Below, piece by piece: positions 1-5,443 of a DNA stretch of 5,443 bases. The DNA lies in NCBI GenBank assembly GCA_026397895.1, contig JAPLTZ010000232.1, positions 1-5,443 of the forward strand, in the 5' to 3' direction. Each line of letters opens with the position of its first letter. The stretch's first letter is position 1. Origin of the DNA: Verrucomicrobiota bacterium (lineage in GTDB: Bacteria > Verrucomicrobiota > Verrucomicrobiia > Limisphaerales > JAFMIX01). The notes below the pieces were generated by a model. It saw nothing but the letters and a program-made list of their open reading frames with translations, did not search any database and was not told where the DNA came from. A program made the translations under genes and the position numbers.

Positions 1-797
1 GCATCGCCGAAATGCTGCCCGCCCTGTTCCGCGTCGTCGCGGATTCGGAGGCCATCACCGTGGTGCTGTTCACGGACGGTTTCGAGCCGGTGCAAGGCAC
101 GCCGTTCGATGCGGTCATCAACCGTGTGTTCGCCGAGCATCGCGCCGAACTTCGCAAGGCACATGTGCCGTTCGTCAGCGTGCTGCAGGCGCGCGGCGGG
201 AAAATCATCCATTGCACCATGCACTCCGCCGCCGGGCCGGTGACCATTCCCGCGCCGCCGACGCCCAAGCCCGCGCCGGTGGTGGTCGTGCCGCCCAAAC
301 TCGCCGCCCCGCCAGTGCCGCTCAAGACCAACCCGCCGCTGATCCTTGATTATTCCAAACCGGCCACGAATGCGGCCCGCCCGGTGCCCAAAAAATTGGC
401 CGGGCCGGTTCTCGCCGTCAAACCACCCGCTCCGGTGACGACGGCGGCGGTTGTGGAAGTGGCGAGGGAATTGCCGCCGAACACGAGTGACACAAATGGG
501 CGAAGCCAACCGGTGCCGGCAAATTTCAATCCGCCCGTGCCGCCGCCGGTCGTCAAGGTGGCGACCGCGCCGGTGGCGGTCCAGCCGGCCGGCACGACTG
601 CGGTTGCGGCAACGCCGGTGCCGGAGGATTTGCCAACGCCCGGCAAGGTAGCCGGGGATTCAGCGGGGAACGGCTGGTTGTGGCTGGCCAGCGGGTTGGC
701 GGGAATGATGATGGTGCTGGCCTGGCTGATTTTGCGCGCGCGGGGACAGCGGCAGTCGAGCGCGATCACCGAGTCCATCGAGCGGCGGAAGCGGTAG
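1..797 (+). CDS. C-terminal part of a VWA-like, proline-rich, membrane-anchored protein (5' partial)
   Basis: The reading frame is open from the first bases (Ile-Ala-Glu precede the Met at 12), so the true start lies upstream and that Met is probably internal. Counting from it, residues 14-23 form a hydrophobic strand ending in FTDG, as in the late part of von Willebrand factor A domains. A helix and a second strand (HVPFVSVL, 51-58) follow, as expected for that fold. The metal-binding DxSxS motif would lie outside the window. Residues about 75-215 are a low-complexity Pro/Ala/Val spacer. Residues about 221-241 form one transmembrane helix, followed by an Arg/Lys-rich tail ending RRKR. By the positive-inside rule the tail is cytoplasmic and the globular part lies outside the inner membrane. 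The TAG stop is at 795-797. The role is unknown; a VWA adhesion or complex-assembly protein is inference. The link to the lipid genes downstream is unclear. Confidence 0.7.
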   Translation, partial: IAEMLPALFRVVADSEAITVVLFTDGFEPVQGTPFDAVINRVFAEHRAELRKAHVPFVSVLQARGGKIIHCTMHSAAGPVTIPAPPTPKPAPVVVVPPKLAAPPVPLKTNPPLILDYSKPATNAARPVPKKLAGPVLAVKPPAPVTTAAVVEVARELPPNTSDTNGRSQPVPANFNPPVPPPVVKVATAPVAVQPAGTTAVAATPVPEDLPTPGKVAGDSAGNGWLWLASGLAGMMMVLAWLILRARGQRQSSAITESIERRKR

Positions 798-848
798 GTG
801 TTTTTGATTGTTCAACCGCCAACCTTTCATTAGCGTGCTGACCATTCC

Positions 849-1676
849 ATGAAGATTTGTGCGGGACAAACTGTATTGTTGACCGGGGCGACCGGCGGTT
901 TGGGCACGTTCATCACGCATGCGCTGGCGGAGCAGGGCGTGAAGCTGGCGCTGATGGCGTATCCGGGGGCGGAACTGGCGGAGTTGCAGGCGGCGGTGGA
1001 ACGCAAGGGGGCGAAGGTCATTTCGTTTCCCTACGATGTCCGCAACGCGGCGCAGCGCCGGGACATCCTTGACCAGGTGCACCGGCAGTTTGGCGAAATC
1101 GACATTCTCATCAACAATGCGGGCATTGAATTCACCTCGGCCTACCACGATCTGACGGAGGAAAACATCCGCGACATCATCGCGGTGAATCTGGAAGGGC
1201 CGATGATTCTGACGCGGCTGGTGCTGCCGGAAATGTTGCGGCGCGGGCGCGGCCACATCGTGAACATGGCGTCGCTGGCGGGCAAGGCGGGGCCGGCGTT
1301 TCAAGAGCCGTATGCGGCGACGAAGGCGGGCTTGATCGCTTTCACCTCGTCGCTGCGCGGGACGTATCGGCCGGACGGCGTGAGTGCGTCGGTGATTGTG
1401 CCGGGATTTGTGGAGGCGGGAATTTACGCGAAGCTGAAAGCGCGCAGCGGCATGGCCGCGCCCGCATTGCTGGGAACGTCATCGCCGGAAACGGTGGCGC
1501 GCGCAGTGCTTCGCGCCATCGAGCAGGATTTGCCGGAGGTCATCGTCAACTCGGTGCCGGTGCGGCCGCTGCTGGCATTCACGGCGCTGTTTCCGGCAGC
1601 CGGCGAATGGCTCGGCGGCAAGGTCGGCGCGAATGATTTTTTTCGGCGGGTAGTTCAGGCGCAGAAACAGCAATAA
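849..1676 (+). CDS. Short-chain dehydrogenase/reductase (classical SDR, FabG-like fold)
   Basis: This is a cytoplasmic NAD(P)-dependent oxidoreductase of 275 residues, slightly longer than the usual 250 or so. Seen directly: the cofactor motif TGATGGLG (12-19), Asp63-Val64 for the adenine pocket, NNAG (89-92), and a complete catalytic tetrad Asn114, Ser142, Tyr155, Lys159 in the YxxxK arrangement, then PG (185-186). All residues needed for activity are present. The last 40 residues or so (PVRPLLAFTALFP onward) form a hydrophobic/amphipathic tail that could bring the enzyme to a membrane. The ATG at 849 sits just before the Rossmann strand and has no clear Shine-Dalgarno. The gene ends 4 bases before the next possible start. 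The substrate cannot be read from sequence. Next to a FadL porin and a FabZ-like dehydratase, a 3-oxoacyl/3-hydroxyacyl thioester or another lipid is the reasonable inference; SDRs for sterols, sugars or quinones remain possible. Confidence 0.92.
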   Translation: MKICAGQTVLLTGATGGLGTFITHALAEQGVKLALMAYPGAELAELQAAVERKGAKVISFPYDVRNAAQRRDILDQVHRQFGEIDILINNAGIEFTSAYHDLTEENIRDIIAVNLEGPMILTRLVLPEMLRRGRGHIVNMASLAGKAGPAFQEPYAATKAGLIAFTSSLRGTYRPDGVSASVIVPGFVEAGIYAKLKARSGMAAPALLGTSSPETVARAVLRAIEQDLPEVIVNSVPVRPLLAFTALFPAAGEWLGGKVGANDFFRRVVQAQKQQ

Positions 1677-1680
1677 ACCC

Positions 1681-2949
1681 ATGACAGCAAAACCATCAAA
1701 CAACATGAAAACCAACCTGCAGAAGAGTGTTAAAATATTTGGCGCCGCGATTTTCGGGCTCTTGCCCATGACGGCGCTGGCGACCGGGTTTCGGATGCCG
1801 GATCAAGATGCGTTTGCCACCGCGCGCGGCGAGGCGTTTGCCGCCACGGCGGACAATGCGTCGGCCATCTATTACAACCCCGCCGGCATCACACAACTGC
1901 AGGGGCAGAATTTTCGCGGCGGCATCTACGCGATCGATCTGGAGCCGACCTTCAAATCCACCTCGGGCATCAATGCCGGCAGCAGCTATCACAACCACGA
2001 CAAATACCATGCCGTTCCCAGTTTGTTTTATGCCTACACCAAACCGGACGCCAAGTGGAGCATTGGACTTGGCTTGTATTCGCCTTTTGGGTTGGGGGTG
2101 AAATGGGGACAGGATACCGGCTTCCGCACTTTGGGCACCGAGGCGGCGATAACGGTGATGAAGCTCAATCCGGTCGTGGCGTATAAATTGACGCCCACGC
2201 TTTCGATTGCGGGCGGGGTGGCTTTGGATTTCGGCATGGCAGATTTGCGGCAGGGGTTGGTTTTCCCGACGCCGACGGACGGATTCCGATTTGACGGCGA
2301 CGGGTGGGGCGTGAGTTACAATTTTGGGCTGCTCTGGCAGGCGCACGAGAAGCTGAACATCGGGCTGACATTTCGCAGTGGCAGCACCATAAATTTGAGA
2401 GGGCACACCGAAGATTTTGGGCTGACCGCACTGCCGGAACGCACCTCGGCCAACGCGGATTTAACCCTGCCGCTCTCGGCGGTTTTCGCAATTTCTTACC
2501 GGCCCACGCCCAAGTGGAATATTGAGTTCGATGCGGACTACACGGACTGGGAAAATCTGAAGACGCTCACGATCCATCAGGCGCAACCAACGGCTTTGGG
2601 GCAGGATTTGCCGTTCGTTTTCAACTGGCAGTCGAGCTGGTATTACGAGTTTGGCGTGACCCGGTATCTGGACAACGGCTGGCACGTGAGCGCCGGCTAT
2701 ATCTTCAATGAAAACTCCGTTCCGGACGCCCATTACTCCACGCAGACGGCGGACTTGGACCGGCATTTCTTCAGCGTGGGCGTGGGCCACAAGGGCAAGA
2801 GCTTGGATTTTGATATCGCCTACCAGTTCGGCTATGGTCCGACCCGGACGGTTGCGGGCAGCGCGCCGTCGTTGGGCGGCCAGGCTGCGGATGGGCGTTA
2901 CAGCTTCATCAGCCACGCGGTTTCCATCTCGTGCGGCTGGCATTTCTGA
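1681..2949 (+). CDS. FadL/OmpP1-family outer-membrane transporter for hydrophobic compounds
   Basis: This is an outer-membrane beta-barrel of the FadL (OmpP1/TodX) family, which takes up long-chain fatty acids or other hydrophobic molecules by lateral diffusion. A signal peptide (Lys-rich start, hydrophobic core 19-33) ends in ALA with likely cleavage after Ala34. The mature protein begins TGFRMPDQDAFATARG and continues to DNASAIYYNPAG (58-69), the family's N-terminal hatch signature with the NPA motif. Later family-like stretches are SPFGLGVKW (134-142) and LNPVVAYKLTPTLSIAGG (162-179). The C-terminus ends in Phe (GWHF), as barrel-assembly signals do. The length of 422 residues is normal. 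Start: Met9 (ATG at 1705) gives a compact 26-residue signal peptide and may be the true start; the ATG at 1681 is 4 bases after the previous stop. Neither has a clear ribosome binding site. The gene appears co-transcribed with the SDR. Family assignment is firm; the ligand is unknown. Confidence 0.9.
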   Translation: MTAKPSNNMKTNLQKSVKIFGAAIFGLLPMTALATGFRMPDQDAFATARGEAFAATADNASAIYYNPAGITQLQGQNFRGGIYAIDLEPTFKSTSGINAGSSYHNHDKYHAVPSLFYAYTKPDAKWSIGLGLYSPFGLGVKWGQDTGFRTLGTEAAITVMKLNPVVAYKLTPTLSIAGGVALDFGMADLRQGLVFPTPTDGFRFDGDGWGVSYNFGLLWQAHEKLNIGLTFRSGSTINLRGHTEDFGLTALPERTSANADLTLPLSAVFAISYRPTPKWNIEFDADYTDWENLKTLTIHQAQPTALGQDLPFVFNWQSSWYYEFGVTRYLDNGWHVSAGYIFNENSVPDAHYSTQTADLDRHFFSVGVGHKGKSLDFDIAYQFGYGPTRTVAGSAPSLGGQAADGRYSFISHAVSISCGWHF

Positions 2950-3001
2950 AATGCAACTGGACGCCGAAGTGAAGTTTAATGGCAGCAAAGCGGTGTGAAT
3001 T

Positions 3002-3484
3002 ATGACGAAGGCCTCGATTTACAATCGTTCCCAGTTGGAAAAGATGTTCCTGCCGGTCGGCCAGATGTTGCAGCTCGACCGGGTCACGAATGTTGATGCG
3101 GAGCATGTCGTCTGCGAACTGGACTTGGCGGAGCATTGGGTTTTTCCCCTGCACTTTCCGGCCGACCCCATCTTTCCCGGCACGCTGCTCATTGAGGCGG
3201 CGGGTCAGGCGATCGCGGTCTGGGCCTGGCACAACGGTCTGCGCGGGCGGCCGCGCCTGATCAGGAACAGCGCGCATTTCGACAAGCCGGTTTTGCTGGA
3301 GCACGGCACGGTGACGCTGGTGGCTTCGGTGAAGCGGCGGCGGCAGACCATCTGCATCGGCGAGGTGAATGTTTTTGCCGGGCAGCAGCAGGTGGCGGAA
3401 ATCCAGGCGATGCTCATCATCATTTCGCAACTGGATCTGGCGCTGGGCATGGAAGCCTTGGCCGGGCAGAATGCCGCCAAGTGA
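3002..3484 (+). CDS. FabZ-like hot-dog 3-hydroxyacyl-ACP/CoA dehydratase
   Basis: This 160-residue single hot-dog protein belongs to the FabA/FabZ dehydratase superfamily, which removes water from 3-hydroxyacyl thioesters to give 2-enoyl products. The central block HFPADPIFPGTLLIEAAGQ (51-69) matches the FabZ pattern HFPGxPxxPGVLxxEAxxQ. His51 and Glu65 stand where the catalytic His and Glu should be and are 14 residues apart, as in E. coli FabZ. Differences from housekeeping FabZ are that the Gly of HFPG is Ala (Ala54), the residue before His is Leu rather than Gly, and the upstream LPHR-type motif is replaced by LPVGQM. The family-like NSAHFDKPV stretch (89-97) follows. It is probably a specialised paralogue rather than the general fatty-acid-synthesis enzyme, either a biosynthetic-cluster dehydratase or one that has lost activity. 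It lies 52 bases after the FadL gene and 27 bases before the methyltransferase. The ATG at 3002 lacks a clear Shine-Dalgarno. Confidence 0.85.
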   Translation: MTKASIYNRSQLEKMFLPVGQMLQLDRVTNVDAEHVVCELDLAEHWVFPLHFPADPIFPGTLLIEAAGQAIAVWAWHNGLRGRPRLIRNSAHFDKPVLLEHGTVTLVASVKRRRQTICIGEVNVFAGQQQVAEIQAMLIIISQLDLALGMEALAGQNAAK

Positions 3485-3511
3485 CGCATTGCTAATGGCG
3501 GATTTGTATTT

Positions 3512-4951
3512 ATGGAAAGCAAAACCACTCCGACGATTTCCGGCGACAAGGAAAGTTACGTTGTCTGGCAGGGCGGCCAACAGCAGGAAGTCCGGGCGGT
3601 GCTGGCGCGGCTGACCCGCTTCCAGGCGGTGTTTGAAATATATTCGCCGACGGTGGTCTTGCGCATGTCGGAGGTGCTGCCGGACTTCAAAATCATCCTG
3701 CGGGGTCGTCCGGCGTATGCCGAAAAGGTGGCGGTCAGCAATCTGGTGAATTCCGGGACGGCCCTGGTTTGCGAGGTGACCTTGGGCGATGGCTGGCTGG
3801 ATTTTGGTGCCGGCGCGCCGGAGGGAAAGAAGGCTTCCCTGCCCGACCAGTTCGGGGATTTTCTGCGGGGCTGGCAAAAGAACTACCAGGTTTTGCCGGA
3901 GTTCAAGGTGGCGGTGGCGGACATGCAGACGCTGTTCGGCGACATGCGCCTCTGGCTGGATCAGGTGGAATTGTCCTTGCGGGCCGCGACAAACGGCGAC
4001 TTCGTGAAGGTCGAGCGGGAAGCGGTGCATGAGCTGACCGGGCAGATTTTGCCGGCCATTGATTCGCTGGGCGACCGGTTCGAGGACATCGCGACGAAGC
4101 TGGACGCCGGCGCGCGCGCGGCGCACATCTATTTTACCCGGCGGCAGCTTCACTCGCTGCTGCTGTGTTCGCCGTTCGCCAGCCGCACGTATCACAAGCC
4201 GCTCGGTTACGCGGGCGATTATGAGATGGTGAACATGATCGTGCGCGACCCGTATGAGGGCGGCTCGCTGTTTGCCAAGGTGATCAACGCGTGGTTTCTG
4301 AACCAGCTTCCGGCGCAGGCGCACCGCAATCGCATCAAAATCCTCAAGCACCGGCTGGTTATGGAATCGGCGCGCATGGCACGGTCCGGGCGCAAGGCGC
4401 AGATTTTCAACCTCGGCTGCGGGCCGGCGGGCGAGGTGCAGGCGTTCCTGAAGGAGGAAGTCGTGTGCGAGAACGCGGATTTCACGTTGCTGGATTTCAA
4501 CGAGGAGACCATCAAAAACACCAGCGCCCTCCTGCACAACATCCGCCGGCACTGCCAGCGGAACACCCCGATCCAGATGGTGCAGCGGTCGGTGCAGCAG
4601 ATTTTGAAGGAGGCCGCCAAGCCCATGCCGAGCAAGGCGGATGGCAAATATGATTTCCTGTATTGCGCCGGCCTGTTCGACTACCTGCCCGACCGGGTCT
4701 GCAAACAGTTGATGAATGTCTTTTACCAATGGCTCGCTCCCGGCGGCCTGCTGCTCGTGACCAATGTGGACGGCACGCGGCCGTTTCACAACAAGCTGGA
4801 ATTCATCCTCGATTGGAATCTGCTGTATCGGAACGGCCGGCAAATGCTGGCGCTCCGTCCCGACGGCGCGGCGGAAGACATCTGCAAGGTGGTGGCCGAC
4901 GATACGGCGGTGAACGTGTTTCTCGAAATCCGAAAGCCCGAAAATGCCTGA
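3512..4951 (+). CDS. Two-domain SAM-dependent methyltransferase, possibly PhcB-like (3-hydroxy fatty acid methyl ester type)
   Basis: The 479-residue protein has a class I (Rossmann-fold) methyltransferase at its C-terminus: motif I FNLGCGPAGE (299-308), acidic post-I LLDFNEE (326-332, Asp328 probably binding the SAM ribose), YDFLYCAGLFDYL (380-392), and the APGGLLLVTNV strand (409-419). Before it, about 125-260 is mostly helical and includes RTYHKPLGYAGDYEMVN (225-241), which I associate from memory with proteins annotated as extracellular-factor 3-hydroxypalmitic acid methyl ester synthesis proteins (PhcB of Ralstonia). Residues about 15-100 are a separate beta-rich domain that resembles PilZ in outline, but I do not see a clean RxxxR plus D/NxSxxG pair. 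No signal peptide or membrane segment is evident, so it is likely cytoplasmic. The ATG at 3512 is preceded by GGCGGA at a workable distance and is the only standard start after the upstream in-frame stop. The methyltransferase fold is firm; a fatty-acyl substrate is inference from resemblance and neighbours. Confidence 0.85.
   Translation: MESKTTPTISGDKESYVVWQGGQQQEVRAVLARLTRFQAVFEIYSPTVVLRMSEVLPDFKIILRGRPAYAEKVAVSNLVNSGTALVCEVTLGDGWLDFGAGAPEGKKASLPDQFGDFLRGWQKNYQVLPEFKVAVADMQTLFGDMRLWLDQVELSLRAATNGDFVKVEREAVHELTGQILPAIDSLGDRFEDIATKLDAGARAAHIYFTRRQLHSLLLCSPFASRTYHKPLGYAGDYEMVNMIVRDPYEGGSLFAKVINAWFLNQLPAQAHRNRIKILKHRLVMESARMARSGRKAQIFNLGCGPAGEVQAFLKEEVVCENADFTLLDFNEETIKNTSALLHNIRRHCQRNTPIQMVQRSVQQILKEAAKPMPSKADGKYDFLYCAGLFDYLPDRVCKQLMNVFYQWLAPGGLLLVTNVDGTRPFHNKLEFILDWNLLYRNGRQMLALRPDGAAEDICKVVADDTAVNVFLEIRKPENA
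4944..4951 (+). other. Overlapping start/stop (ATGCCTGA) coupling the methyltransferase and membrane sensor genes
   Basis: The ATG of the membrane-protein gene begins five bases before the TGA stop of the methyltransferase gene, so the two reading frames share eight bases. No Shine-Dalgarno stands in the preceding 20 bases. Ribosomes finishing the methyltransferase would therefore be the most likely source of initiation on the next gene, which implies co-transcription and tied expression levels. The overlap is seen directly; coupling is inference. Confidence 0.6.
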
Positions 4952-5443
4952 CTTGGAATTTACCGACCATGAGGAAATCCAGAAGGCGTATCTGGAATGG
5001 GATCGTGCTGCGACCATCACGAATTTCCGCATGGCCTGCTATCTCGGCGTCGTGCTGATGCCGGCGGGGACTTTGCTGGATCACTTCGTTTATCCCGCGT
5101 GGCAGGCGGAATTCTTTAAAGCCCGCCTGCTGTCGGCGATGTTGATCATCGGCTGGCTGGGCTTGTTGGTCACGACGTTTGCCCGGAAACATTGTCGCTG
5201 GCTGGGAGTGGCGCTGGCGCTGTTGCCGTCGTCGTTCATGGCCTACATGATCTACCGCACGGAAGGCGCGGCCTCGCCCTACTACGCCGGCCTCAACCTC
5301 GTCGTGCTGGTCGTGGGCTTCGTGATGCACTGGACGTTCCTGGAGAGTCTGCTGGCGGTCAGTCTGGTGCTGTTGATGTATGTCGCGGCCTGTTTCGGCA
5401 ACGGCCCCATAAAAGTCCCCGGCGTTTTTTTCAACAACCTGTA
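4944..5443 (+). CDS. N-terminal multi-pass membrane domain of a probable sensor protein (3' partial)
   Basis: The frame opens with ATG at 4944, inside the end of the methyltransferase gene, and stays open for 166 codons to the window edge, where the last two bases (ta) begin an incomplete codon. An acidic, soluble N-terminus (1-25) is followed by five hydrophobic segments at about 30-48, 62-80, 85-104, 113-130 and 132-150. The short loops contain RKHCRW and the first has DHFVYP. The final GVFFNNL leads towards a probable sixth segment. Such 5-6-helix N-terminal modules commonly precede histidine kinase, diguanylate cyclase or adenylate cyclase domains, and the quorum-sensing kinases PhcS, LqsS and CqsS have multi-helix membrane sensors. 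No effector domain is visible, so the output type is unknown. The 8-base overlap with the methyltransferase suggests coupled translation and a shared task. A plain transporter or uncharacterised membrane enzyme remains possible. Confidence 0.75.
   Translation, partial: MPDLEFTDHEEIQKAYLEWDRAATITNFRMACYLGVVLMPAGTLLDHFVYPAWQAEFFKARLLSAMLIIGWLGLLVTTFARKHCRWLGVALALLPSSFMAYMIYRTEGAASPYYAGLNLVVLVVGFVMHWTFLESLLAVSLVLLMYVAACFGNGPIKVPGVFFNNL

Noticed and set aside
240..640. Repetitive-looking CCG-rich DNA that might be a repeat array.
   Set aside because: There is no fixed repeat unit; it is the coding sequence of a proline/alanine/valine-rich spacer in frame with the VWA-like gene.
804..832. Possible promoter before the SDR: TTGATT at 804-809 and a TTCATT-like -10 about 16 bases later.
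   Set aside because: Both boxes match the sigma-70 consensus only partly, and a match of this quality is expected by chance; the 51-base gap also fits read-through transcription.
660..1304. A 214-codon minus-strand frame over the end of the VWA-like gene and the first half of the SDR gene.
   Set aside because: It is antisense to the SDR catalytic region, has no recognisable motif, and has Arg/Gln/His-rich composition typical of a shadow frame.
1696..2406. A 236-codon minus-strand frame opposite the FadL gene.
   Set aside because: It covers the signal peptide and NPA region of a well-supported porin, and its translation is basic, low in motif content and without a matching promoter or neighbours.
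2950..3001. The 52-base gap after the FadL stop, examined for a terminator or regulatory hairpin.
   Set aside because: No stable stem followed by a T run is visible, so the following genes are probably in the same transcript.
3810..3821. A perfect 12-base palindrome, CCGGCGCGCCGG, inside the methyltransferase gene.
   Set aside because: It encodes part of a Gly/Ala/Pro loop in GC-rich codons, has no partner copy nearby, and is too short and too central in the gene to argue for a regulatory site.
4106..4123. Alternating GC run (GCCGGCGCGCGCGCGGCG) that might be a Z-DNA-prone or repeat element.
   Set aside because: It simply codes for an Asp-Ala-Gly-Ala-Arg-Ala-Ala stretch in the host's preferred codons.
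2909..5032. A 707-codon open frame on the minus strand across the dehydratase and methyltransferase genes.
   Set aside because: It runs antisense to two genes with clear family motifs, is very rich in Arg, His, Gln and Pro without recognisable domains, and is what GC-rich codon bias produces on the opposite strand.

Overview
The window is a GC-rich (about 60% by eye) bacterial segment with six genes, all on the + strand and closely packed: gaps are 51, 4, 52 and 27 bases, and the last pair overlaps by 8 bases. I see no RNA gene, mobile element, CRISPR array or convincing terminator. The outer-membrane FadL-type porin shows a Gram-negative cell. The lack of Shine-Dalgarno sequences before most starts and the general character of the proteins suggest the Planctomycetota/Verrucomicrobiota group, with Verrucomicrobiota my best guess. 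This is inference, because no taxonomic marker is present.

Layout: (1) 1-797, the C-terminal part of a VWA-like protein with a long proline-rich spacer and a C-terminal membrane anchor; its 5' end is outside the window. (2) 849-1676, a complete short-chain dehydrogenase/reductase. (3) 1681-2949 (start may be 1705), a complete FadL/OmpP1-family outer-membrane transporter for long-chain fatty acids or other hydrophobic compounds. (4) 3002-3484, a FabZ-like hot-dog 3-hydroxyacyl-ACP/CoA dehydratase. (5) 3512-4951, a two-domain protein with a class I SAM-dependent methyltransferase at its C-terminus, resembling the group annotated as extracellular-factor (3-hydroxypalmitic acid methyl ester) biosynthesis proteins, of which Ralstonia PhcB is the type. 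(6) 4944 to the window end, the N-terminal membrane domain (five hydrophobic segments visible) of a probable sensor protein whose effector domain is cut off. It has no in-window stop codon, so a stop-to-stop ORF scan would miss it.

Taken together, genes 2-6 look like one transcriptional unit for a fatty-acyl-derived product. The reductase and dehydratase could shape the 3-hydroxy or 2-enoyl group, the methyltransferase could form a methyl ester, the FadL porin could move the hydrophobic product across the outer membrane, and the membrane protein could sense it. The methyltransferase-then-sensor order recalls the phcB-phcS quorum-sensing pair of Ralstonia. A lipid-signal circuit is therefore an attractive hypothesis, but the sensor's effector domain and the methyltransferase's substrate cannot be read from this sequence.
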